This document shows positions 57,656 through 64,000 of a stretch of 64,000 bases of DNA, in pieces; positions within the stretch are counted from its first letter, which is position 1, and every line of letters starts with the position of its first letter. The DNA lies in NCBI GenBank assembly GCA_016191845.1, contig JACPVF010000018.1:48287-112286 (forward strand). The letters are read 5' to 3'. The DNA comes from Chloroflexota bacterium. Lineage in GTDB: Bacteria; Chloroflexota; Anaerolineae; Anaerolineales; Villigracilaceae. A model generated the notes under the pieces. The model did not search any database. It was not told the DNA's origin and was given only the letters and a program-made list of their open reading frames with translations. The position numbers and the translations under genes were made by a program.

Positions 57656-58756
57656 TTACGACGAGAGAGTGAATGAAATGCGCGTTCCACCCTCGATTCG
57701 GTTCTCCGCATGGATTGTACCGCCGTGTGCCTCGACCAGCACCTTGGCAATTGCCAGCCCCAGGCCCATGCCACCCGAATCGCTGGATTTGTAAAAGCGT
57801 TCGAAGACGTGCGGCAGGTCGGCAGGCGGGATGCCAGGGCCGTCATCTTCCACGGATATGCTCACGCCATCATAGCGGACGCGGATCATCCCACCAGCAG
57901 GTGAATAGCGCAGGGCGTTGGCGATCAGGTTTTGCAGGACCTCGCGCACGCGCACGGGATCAACCTCCACGGGCGGGGTCTCAGTGAGGGAGATTTCCAG
58001 TTTAACGGAAGCAGCCTCGGCCCTGGACCCGAAGCCTGTTACCGTTTCGCGGATCAGGTCGGCCAGTTCGGTCGGTTCCCGTTTCACCAGCAACGTCCCA
58101 CTTTCGGCCAGTGCCAGCGTGCGCAGGTCATCCACGAGGCGCGAAAGCAGTTGCGTCTCTTCAAGGATGGATTTGAGCTGCCTCTCGTCGGCGGGATACA
58201 GGCCATCAAGCATGCCCTCCACGTTGCCCTGAATGACCGTCAGCGGGGTGCGCAGTTCGTGGGTCACGTCGGCCAGCATGGCGCGCCGCTGACGGTCGCT
58301 GACTTGCAGTTTCTCGACCATCGCGTTGAAGCCACGCACCAACGAGCGCGTCTCAGGCCAGCCCTTTTCTTCCACGCGCACCGAGTAATCCCCTTCCGCG
58401 ACCTTCTCGGAAGCAGACAACATCTCATCCAATGGAACCGACATGCGGCGCATTCGCACGGCGGCAAAGCCCATGGCTGCCACAGTGAACAGGGCAAACG
58501 CGACACCCGCAGGAATCAGCAACCAGGAAAAAGAGTCAAAAACAAAATGCGTCACCCCAAAATAATTCAGGGCATAGATAAAAGCGAACAGGAATACGGC
58601 CGTACCGACGAAATTGAAAAAACCGAACAAACACCCAAACCTACGCGAGAATGGCGAACGATGCGCGCGCCATGCGGGGCGAGTGGGCGGCCAGGGCTCG
58701 TTCTCTGGCCACCACGGCGGGCGGTGTCGTTGGGGAAATTGGTTGGGAGAGGTCAT
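57656..58756 (-). CDS. Sensor histidine kinase
   Basis: A 366-residue membrane histidine kinase. Two membrane helices (about 42-68 and 78-102) leave only a very short extracytoplasmic loop, so stimulus sensing probably occurs in or at the membrane. A HAMP domain follows (about 100-152), then HisKA with H166 in DVTHELRTPLT, and HATPase_c with N in LQNLIANALRYSP, G1 DDGPGIPP and G2 GGMGLGLAIAK. The N terminus is rich in proline and tryptophan (WWPENEPWPPTRPAW). It is the third gene of an operon with a His-rich membrane protein and an OmpR-type regulator. Confidence 0.92.
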   Translation of the reverse strand: MTSPNQFPQRHRPPWWPENEPWPPTRPAWRAHRSPFSRRFGCLFGFFNFVGTAVFLFAFIYALNYFGVTHFVFDSFSWLLIPAGVAFALFTVAAMGFAAVRMRRMSVPLDEMLSASEKVAEGDYSVRVEEKGWPETRSLVRGFNAMVEKLQVSDRQRRAMLADVTHELRTPLTVIQGNVEGMLDGLYPADERQLKSILEETQLLSRLVDDLRTLALAESGTLLVKREPTELADLIRETVTGFGSRAEAASVKLEISLTETPPVEVDPVRVREVLQNLIANALRYSPAGGMIRVRYDGVSISVEDDGPGIPPADLPHVFERFYKSSDSGGMGLGLAIAKVLVEAHGGTIHAENRIEGGTRISFTLSS

Positions 58757-58777
58757 CGAAAATTGGTAAATGGATTG

Positions 58778-59464
58778 CTATCGGTCGGCAAATTTGTAGC
58801 CGACGCCGTAGACAGTGAGAATGTATTGCGGCTCGCTGGACTTGACCTCGATCTTGCGGCGGATGTTCTTGATGTGCGCGTCGATGGCGCGCTCATAGGA
58901 TTCGAAGGCCACGCCGTGGATGGCATCCAGTAGTTGAGCGCGGGTGAAGACACGTCCAGGCTGACGGGCCAGGGCCGCCAACAGCTCGAACTCGGTGGGG
59001 GTCAACTCCTCGATGCCCCGCCCTTCTGCGGTGACGCGCAGGCGCGGGACGTCGAGCGTCAGGTCGGCGGCACGGATCAGGTCAGGCGTCGTCGCAGCGG
59101 AGACTTCCATGCGGCGCAAGACGACTCGTACGCGGGCCACCAGTTCCTTCGGGCTGAAGGGTTTGGTCATGTAATCGTCCGCGCCCAACTCGAGGCCGAT
59201 CAACTTGTCGGTCTCTTCAGCGCGGGCGGTCAGCATGATAATGGGCGCGTTGGACGTCTTGCGAAACTCACGGGTGAAGTCCAGACCGTCCATGTGAGGC
59301 AGGCCCAAGTCTAGGACGATCAAGTCGGGCTTCTCGGTCTTCGCCAGAGACAGGGCCGCTCGTCCATCATTGGCTACGCGCAATGCATATCCAGCCCGTT
59401 CGAGGTAATCCCGTACGAGCTGGGTGATCTTGGGTTCGTCGTCGACAACAAGGATGGTTTTCAT
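58778..59464 (-). CDS. OmpR/PhoB-family response regulator
   Basis: A 228-residue response regulator. The receiver has acidic residues D8-D9, phosphorylated D52 in IVLDLGLPHMDG, T in MLTARA and K in MTKPFS. The winged helix (about 130-228) carries the typical ELTPTEFELLAALARQPGRVFTRAQLLDAI and IRRKIEVKSSEPQYILTVYGVGYKF. It lies between the His-rich protein and the kinase gene, 21 bases before the latter. A pair of direct repeats with 11-base spacing upstream of the operon fits binding by this type of regulator. Confidence 0.93.
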   Translation of the reverse strand: MKTILVVDDEPKITQLVRDYLERAGYALRVANDGRAALSLAKTEKPDLIVLDLGLPHMDGLDFTREFRKTSNAPIIMLTARAEETDKLIGLELGADDYMTKPFSPKELVARVRVVLRRMEVSAATTPDLIRAADLTLDVPRLRVTAEGRGIEELTPTEFELLAALARQPGRVFTRAQLLDAIHGVAFESYERAIDAHIKNIRRKIEVKSSEPQYILTVYGVGYKFADR

Positions 59465-59510
59465 GGGATTGATAGGGGCGGGAGGTCTCCCGTCCCTATC
59501 TCAGATTATA

Positions 59511-59930
59511 TTATTCTTTCTTGTCTTCGGCAGGCGTTTCGCCATGTGCGCGCTTGTGCCACTCATCGAACATGGGCGGGACGTTGCCTTCGCCCCAATG
59601 GCCGCGGCCCCACGGACCATGTCCGTGCATGTGATGGCCCCAGCGCGGTCCCCAGAAGGCAAAGCGGAAGGCACGCATCGCCAGGAAAAGCAGGAACAGC
59701 GGGATCAGGATGCCAAAGCAGCCAAAGCCGAAGAAAGGCATGGGGTGGAATCCGCGATAGCCGAAGGGCATTCCGTAATATGGCATCTGTGCCGATTCAC
59801 CCGAGGGTGCCTGAATGGTGACAGGCGAGCCCTGAGCCACACCCGCCTGGAAGGCGAAGAAGGCGATGCCCGCAATGGCGGCCACCAGCACCAGGCCAGA
59901 GAGGATGCGTAACCAAATTTTACCGTTCAT
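59511..59930 (-). CDS. Small membrane protein with His-rich segment
   Basis: A 139-residue protein. An N-terminal helix (about 8-30) may be a signal anchor, and a second helix lies at about 67-92 (GFGCFGILIPLFLLFLAMRAFRFAFW). The C-terminal part contains HHMHGHGPWGRGHWGEG followed by VPPMFDEWHKRAHGETPAEDKKE. The first gene of the two-component operon, it may bind metal or protons and pass information to the kinase; this is inferred from His content and position. CAAAGGAG precedes the ATG. The family is not known to me beyond similar proteins beside two-component systems. Confidence 0.7.
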   Translation of the reverse strand: MNGKIWLRILSGLVLVAAIAGIAFFAFQAGVAQGSPVTIQAPSGESAQMPYYGMPFGYRGFHPMPFFGFGCFGILIPLFLLFLAMRAFRFAFWGPRWGHHMHGHGPWGRGHWGEGNVPPMFDEWHKRAHGETPAEDKKE

Positions 59931-59962
59931 TTTTCACTCCTTTGTGTGAACTTATGAACGTG

Positions 59963-59994
59963 AGTATAGATTTTGGTTGTGAATTGAGTGTGAA
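59963..59994 (-). promoter_or_regulatory. Promoter and likely autoregulatory site of the two-component operon
   Basis: On the minus strand TATACT (59968 down to 59963) is the -10 box. Upstream, TTCACA occurs twice with 11-base spacing (59994-59989 and 59983-59978), covering the -35 position; a third copy lies at 59950-59945. OmpR/PhoB-type regulators bind such 11-base-spaced direct repeats at weak -35 boxes. Confidence 0.45.
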
Positions 59995-60130
59995 TACCGC
60001 AAGGAGACAAGATGGAAAGGATCCATTCGAACCCATCAGGTTGAAATTCAAAAACCCGCGTGCTATGATGGAAACGAATTCCACAAGGCGGGTCTTCGTA
60101 AATATTCAATCAGAAAGATGGAGGTTCAGG

Positions 60131-61798
60131 ATGCGAAAAAAGGTGTCAGGTTTTGTAACCGTCCGAGCAATCAGCGGGACACACGTTGTTTTTCTGGCCT
60201 TTAGCATGCAGGAAGGTGACGCAAAGGGTCTCATGGGATTTGCGATCCAAAGAGAGGATCTTACTGAAGATGAAACCGTCTGGCTGCGAGGCAACAAGAC
60301 CTTTGCCAGCATTCGTCCATCCACGGGCATCGAGGATGCCAGCAGCCATGAGCATCCCTTCCAGGCATTTCAATGGGCAGATTATTCAGCCAAACCTGGT
60401 TACCAATATCGGTACCGCGTCATCCCCATGTACGGGAAACCAGGTGAGCTATCGGAAAAAGCAGCTACCACTATTGCGATCAAAACCGAACCTCTCGCCG
60501 GCGGGGTGCATGAGGTCCACTTCAACCGCGGGGCGATTGCGTCCCAGGCATTTTCAAAACGCTTCCCTGGACTCACGCTCGACCAGGCTGGAGCACCCGC
60601 CTACGCGTGGCTGACGCGTGACCTGTTGCCATCCCTACTGGACTTCATCAAAAAGGCAAAGGATCATACGTACAGCCTTCATGCCGCCATTTTCGAAGTG
60701 CAATGGCCTGAAGTTCTCCAGGCGTTCAAGGCGGCCACTGACGCAGGCGCCAAACTGGAACTCATCTACCACGCAAAAGACGATTCGACAGGACGGGAAA
60801 ACGAAGAGCAGATCGATCAGGCTGACATCCGGGCGCTGTGCATTCCGCGCAAGAATGCCAAACTGATGCACAACAAGTTCATCGTACTCAGCAGGAACAG
60901 CAAACCCATTTCCGTGTGGACAGGCTCCACGAATCTGAGCCGAAATGCCTTATTCGGCCAGCTCAACGTTGGGCATGCGATCCACGACCCCAAGGTGGCG
61001 CGTGCCTTTCTGGATTATTGGACTGAACTAAAGATGGATCCCATTGACGCAGACCTCAAGGATTGGGCCGAATCCAACAATGGGCTGCCCTTCGACGAGT
61101 CAGTATCCATTACGCCCATATTCTCGCCCCATCGCGGCCGCGACGTTTTCGACTGGTGGATCGAACTGGCCAAGTCGCCCAACAAGCCGTTATTCATGAC
61201 CTTCCCCTTCGGCATTGTGCAGGATTTCCGCCGCGTCTACGACAACAACGATGGCGTGCTGCGCTTCGCCCTGTTGGATAAATACGTCAACGGTGGAACA
61301 GCGGCCTCGCGCAAAGCGGTAATCGATGATATCGAGCGCATCCGCAGATTCCCAAACATCGGCATGGCCCTGGGCGAACGCATCTTCGTGGATTGGATCG
61401 ACGGCTGGCTCAAAGAGTCCAGCCCCATCGGGGTCAATGTCAACTGGGTCCATACAAAGTTCATGCTGATCGACCCGCTTGGAAACAACCCAGTCACGCT
61501 CAGCGGTTCAGCCAACTGGAGCGAAGCCAGCGTCGACACAAATGATGAAAATATGATGGTGATCCGAGGTGACAAGCGTGTGGCAGATATCTATTTTGGG
61601 GAATTCATGCGCATCTTCGCGCACCACCGCTTCCGCGAGTCTATAAAACGCCATATCAAGACATTTGGCTCAACGGCTTTCAACACGTGGAAACCCCAGG
61701 ACCTCTTCGAGGACTGGCGCAAATGGGTACCGCAACACTTCAAGCTAGGTTCGGAGTATGATATCAAGCGGCGCTATTTCGCCGCCACAACGGAATAA
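60131..61798 (+). CDS. Phospholipase D-like protein with one degenerate HKD motif
   Basis: A 555-residue protein with two PLD-type halves. The first half has H247-N-K249 followed by FIVLS and GSTNLS, so the aspartate of HxKx4D is replaced by S254. The second has the complete H441-T-K443-FMLI-D448 with SGSANWS. Residues 1-110 form a fibronectin-like or beta-rich N-terminal domain. There is no signal peptide. The start at 60131 follows GGAGG; longer in-frame ATGs have no support. Such proteins may be nucleases, lipases or defence effectors; the enzyme could work with one active HKD or dimerise. It lies between the two-component operon and ffh and interrupts what is often a conserved ffh-rpsP neighbourhood. 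Confidence 0.78.
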   Translation: MRKKVSGFVTVRAISGTHVVFLAFSMQEGDAKGLMGFAIQREDLTEDETVWLRGNKTFASIRPSTGIEDASSHEHPFQAFQWADYSAKPGYQYRYRVIPMYGKPGELSEKAATTIAIKTEPLAGGVHEVHFNRGAIASQAFSKRFPGLTLDQAGAPAYAWLTRDLLPSLLDFIKKAKDHTYSLHAAIFEVQWPEVLQAFKAATDAGAKLELIYHAKDDSTGRENEEQIDQADIRALCIPRKNAKLMHNKFIVLSRNSKPISVWTGSTNLSRNALFGQLNVGHAIHDPKVARAFLDYWTELKMDPIDADLKDWAESNNGLPFDESVSITPIFSPHRGRDVFDWWIELAKSPNKPLFMTFPFGIVQDFRRVYDNNDGVLRFALLDKYVNGGTAASRKAVIDDIERIRRFPNIGMALGERIFVDWIDGWLKESSPIGVNVNWVHTKFMLIDPLGNNPVTLSGSANWSEASVDTNDENMMVIRGDKRVADIYFGEFMRIFAHHRFRESIKRHIKTFGSTAFNTWKPQDLFEDWRKWVPQHFKLGSEYDIKRRYFAATTE

Positions 61799-61815
61799 AT
61801 AGTTGCTCAGTAAAA

Positions 61816-61845
61816 AAAGACGGTCACCTTTCGGTGACCGTCTTT
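61816..61845. terminator. Bidirectional terminator between the PLD-like gene and ffh
   Basis: AAAGACGGTCACC and GGTGACCGTCTTT form a 13-base stem around TTTC, with A and T runs at its ends. Confidence 0.9.
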
Positions 61846-61849
61846 GGAT

Positions 61850-63172
61850 TTACCCAAACAACTTGCCCAGACCCTTCCCACCTGTTTTCTGTAAGGTCTT
61901 CATTAACTTTTGCGACTCTCGAAATTGCTTGATCAGACGGTTAACTTCCTGCACTTCCACGCCCGAACCTGCAGCAATACGACGACGGCGAGATGCATTC
62001 AGGACGTCGGGATTGCGGCGTTCCTGCAGGGTCATCGAGCTGATGATGGCCTCGGAGGTCTTGAAGTTCTTCTCGATATCCTTCGGATCTACTTGACGGG
62101 CAGCCTGCCCAAACTGTCCTGGCAGCATGTCCATGATCTGGGCCAACGGTCCCATCTTCTTCATCTGTCGCATCTGATCAAGGAAATCCTCCAGCGTGAA
62201 CTGGCCCTTCATCATGCGATCGGCAGTTTTCTGCGCGGTGGCCTGGTCAAAGGCGGCTTCAGCCTTCTCGATCAAGCCGATCACATCCCCCATGCCCAGG
62301 ATACGCGAAGACAGGCGCGATGGATCGTACGTCTCAAGCGCGTCCAATTTTTCGCCAGTACCAATGAACTTGATCGGCACACCCGTCACCGAGCGGATGG
62401 AGATGGCTGCACCACCTCGCGAGTCGCCGTCCATTTTGGTGAGGATCAAACCCGTAATATTGACGTTATCACGGAAACCCTGGGCGATGGGCAACGCCTC
62501 CTGACCGATCATTGAATCGATCACGAGCAGGATTTCCACGGGATTGATCTTCGCGGTGATGGCCTTCAACTCGGACATCAACTCCGCGTCCAACTGGGAC
62601 CGACCAGCCGTATCCACGATCATGACGCCGTATCCACCCTTTTCAGCCTTATCGAAAGCACGCTTCGCAAGTTCAGGTGGTTTGATGGAGAGATCCGCTT
62701 CGACGGGGACATCCAGCCGTTCGCCCAATTGCTGCAACTGCTGGACCGCTGCGGGACGATATGGGTCCCCCGCCACAAGCAATACACGCTCACCCTTCGA
62801 ACGAAGCAGACGCGCCAACTTGCCTGCGGCTGTCGTCTTGCCTGAACCTTGCAAGCCGACCAGCATGATCACGCGCGGTTTTGGGCCCGACAGATTCAGC
62901 GGAGCAGGCTCACCCAGAGTAGCAATCAGTTCTTCGTTGACAATTTTGATGACCTGCTGCCCAGGGTTGAGCGCCTTCGACACCTCCGCCCCCACCGCGC
63001 GTTCGCGCACGCGCGCAACAAAAGACTTGACCACGCTGAAGTGTACGTCCGCTTCAAGCAAAGCGAGGCGCACCTCGCGCATGGCGGCATCCACATCTGC
63101 TTCAGAGAGCTTGCCGCGTTTGCGAAGCTGGTCAAAGAGTTGGTTGAGTCGTCCAGTGAGTGTTTCGAACAT
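61850..63172 (-). CDS. ffh: Signal recognition particle GTPase Ffh (SRP54)
   Basis: A 440-residue Ffh, the protein part of the SRP that brings nascent membrane and secreted proteins to the translocon. The N domain (about 1-95; ALLEADVHFSVVK) is followed by the G domain with GLQGSGKTT (about 105-113), VDTAGR, the TKMDGDSRGG motif and the SRP-specific GVPIKFIGTGE. The methionine-rich M domain (about 300-440; MMKGQFTLEDFLDQMRQMKKMGPLAQIMDMLPG, then SRRRRIAAGSG) is complete. The gene is on its own between terminators. Confidence 0.96.
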   Translation of the reverse strand: MFETLTGRLNQLFDQLRKRGKLSEADVDAAMREVRLALLEADVHFSVVKSFVARVRERAVGAEVSKALNPGQQVIKIVNEELIATLGEPAPLNLSGPKPRVIMLVGLQGSGKTTAAGKLARLLRSKGERVLLVAGDPYRPAAVQQLQQLGERLDVPVEADLSIKPPELAKRAFDKAEKGGYGVMIVDTAGRSQLDAELMSELKAITAKINPVEILLVIDSMIGQEALPIAQGFRDNVNITGLILTKMDGDSRGGAAISIRSVTGVPIKFIGTGEKLDALETYDPSRLSSRILGMGDVIGLIEKAEAAFDQATAQKTADRMMKGQFTLEDFLDQMRQMKKMGPLAQIMDMLPGQFGQAARQVDPKDIEKNFKTSEAIISSMTLQERRNPDVLNASRRRRIAAGSGVEVQEVNRLIKQFRESQKLMKTLQKTGGKGLGKLFG

Positions 63173-63300
63173 GAGAGTCCCTTTCAGCGCAGGCGGGGAT
63201 TGTAGTGCGGAAGCAGGCCAGGGTCAAGGGAGGATGAAGGTATGCATTCATTACCAATGGAACTGCCAAAGCAAGTTCCAATTTGATTTGCGGATTTCGC

Positions 63301-63329
63301 TTGACAATCTCCAACCCTGCTAGTAAAAT
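63301..63329 (+). promoter_or_regulatory. Promoter of the tRNA-Phe/Gly/Cys cluster
   Basis: TTGACA (63301-63306), a 17-base spacer and TAAAAT (63324-63329). Transcription should begin near 63336, about 20 bases before tRNA-Phe. Confidence 0.82.
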
Positions 63330-63356
63330 CACGCTCGCTTAACAACCAAATAACTG

Positions 63357-63429
63357 GCCGAGATAGCTCAGTTGGTAGAGCACGCGACTGAAAATCGCGG
63401 TGTCCCCAGTTCGATCCTGGGTCTCGGCA
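63357..63429 (+). tRNA. tRNA-Phe (anticodon GAA)
   Basis: A 73-base cloverleaf without encoded CCA. Acceptor GCCGAGA pairs with TCTCGGC, the anticodon stem is CGCGA/TCGCG with loop CTGAAAA, and the discriminator is A. Confidence 0.97.
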
Positions 63430-63458
63430 CTCTCGGTCAGTAAGACGGCCAAGAAATT

Positions 63459-63530
<72 letters not shown>

Positions 63531-63544
63531 CTTGTTTTTTAATC

Positions 63545-63616
63545 GGCGTCGTGGCCAAGTGGTAAGGCAAGGGTCTGCAAAACCCTCACTCAGGGGTTCG
63601 AATCCCCTCGACGCCT
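63545..63616 (+). tRNA. tRNA-Cys (anticodon GCA)
   Basis: A 72-base cloverleaf without encoded CCA. Acceptor GGCGTCG pairs with CGACGCC, the anticodon stem is AGGGT/ACCCT with loop CTGCAAA, and the discriminator is T as needed by cysteinyl-tRNA synthetase. Confidence 0.97.
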
Positions 63617-63628
63617 CAGGTACGCAAG

Positions 63629-63650
63629 CGAGCCCGCAAGGGCTCGTTTT
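63629..63650 (+). terminator. Terminator of the tRNA cluster
   Basis: CGAGCCC and GGGCTCG pair across GCAA, followed by TTTT. Confidence 0.82.
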
Positions 63651-63682
63651 CATTTCTATTCATCCTAATGCTACTACAAACA

Positions 63683-63713
63683 AAACCGCCCCGAGACATC
63701 TCGGGGCGGTTTT
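63683..63713. terminator. Bidirectional terminator before the second S-layer gene end
   Basis: AAACCGCCCCGAGA and TCTCGGGGCGGTTT form a 14-base stem around CA with T runs on both strands. It probably ends the minus-strand gene whose stop is at 63805. The stretch 63714-63804 shows nothing else. Confidence 0.82.
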
Positions 63714-63804
63714 GAACGTCACCGCAATTCAGGCTTCAAGACTCCTCCCCCTCTTGCCGGAAGTCTCGCCATTGCGATGTTGGGTTTGATTCTCTCAACC
63801 TAGC

Positions 63805-64000
63805 TTACGGGAGCGGGAGTTGGAAAGTACGGACGAGGAAGACAGCCATCTGGTCGCGAGTGACGGAGGTGGCAGGGCAGAAGTTGCCGCCGCCACAACC
63901 ACCGGTCACACCCTCGGCCGCCAGCTGCTTGATCCAGGCCGCCGCCCAGTAGGTGGTGGGCACATCGGCGAAGCCCGTGCTGGCACCCACCGCCGGCGGG
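63805..64000 (-). CDS. C-terminal end of a second S-layer homology protein (partial)
   Basis: Only the last 64 residues are in the window; the gene continues beyond 64000. They form one SLH repeat ([57 protein letters not shown]), nearly identical in layout to the final repeat of the protein ending at 24621, including the terminal FxLPLP. The upstream domains are out of view, so the role is unknown beyond surface anchoring. Confidence 0.88.
   Translation of the reverse strand, partial: PPAVGASTGFADVPTTYWAAAWIKQLAAEGVTGGCGGGNFCPATSVTRDQMAVFLVRTFQLPLP

Noticed and set aside
59942..60130. N-terminal extension of the PLD-like protein from 59942
   Set aside because: The extension covers the divergent promoter and repeat region of the neighbouring operon, and GGAGG at 60119-60123 fits the ATG at 60131.

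Overview
The window is bacterial chromosome from a high-GC organism, most likely a member of the Chloroflexota, class Anaerolineae. This rests on recognition, not on a search. The best pointers are S-layer homology repeats with the GCGNGNYCP / [10 protein letters not shown] signature, a DNA topoisomerase I carrying an N-terminal DUF5679 zinc ribbon, roadblock and V4R signalling genes, and many genes with a -10 box directly in front of the ATG. It reads as core chromosome, densely coded on both strands, with no gene-free stretch over 300 bases. No phage, transposase, CRISPR array or integrative element was seen.

Layout. 1-2947: YfcC-type transporter, M14-like DUF2817 hydrolase, DUF4342 protein. 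3103-6585: iron operon of a DtxR-type regulator, FeoA, a FeoB split into GTPase and membrane proteins, and FeoC. 6635-13668: RNase J with a structured leader, MutY, a beta-lactamase-fold protein, a DMT transporter and a membrane diguanylate cyclase. 13819-20238: tryptophanase, a second DMT/EmrE-like transporter behind a terminator, RecJ with a repeat-derived insertion, and an ALDH7-type aldehyde dehydrogenase. 20364-26520: short-chain dehydrogenase, thioesterase, a large S-layer protein, a lipoprotein, YbaK and a cyclic-nucleotide-binding protein. 26569-31489: Rel, an AT-rich broken membrane gene, MoeA, VKOR and an acidic protein.

31607-35527: SpoU methyltransferase, a cupredoxin lipoprotein, and an attenuator-controlled operon of an ABC-F protein and an aminoglycoside nucleotidyltransferase-like protein. 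35537-42726: a GT4 glycosyltransferase, a G5/3D cell-wall lipoprotein, RsmA, a roadblock-V4R-response regulator-GT2 operon and an L,D-transpeptidase. 42792-49131: tRNA-Asp, a very large uncharacterised protein, a YwaF-like membrane protein, tRNA-Leu, dGTPase and GreA. 49177-57530 (minus strand): an uncharacterised membrane protein, a methyltransferase, a small membrane protein, TopA, ManC, DprA, RimM, KhpA and S16. 57656-63172: a His-rich membrane protein with an OmpR-type two-component system, a phospholipase-D-like protein, and Ffh. 63357-64000: tRNA-Phe, -Gly and -Cys, then the C-terminal end of a second S-layer protein.

Themes. Housekeeping genes for ribosome biogenesis, translation quality control and secretion (S16, KhpA, RimM, RsmA, GreA, Ffh, YbaK, three tRNAs) mix with envelope genes and with regulation by hairpins and leaderless promoters. 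The most interesting items are the attenuated ABC-F/nucleotidyltransferase operon, the repeat insertion inside recJ, the recurring leaderless promoter layout, the homopolymer-broken AT-rich gene, and several families of palindromic repeats placed at gene ends.
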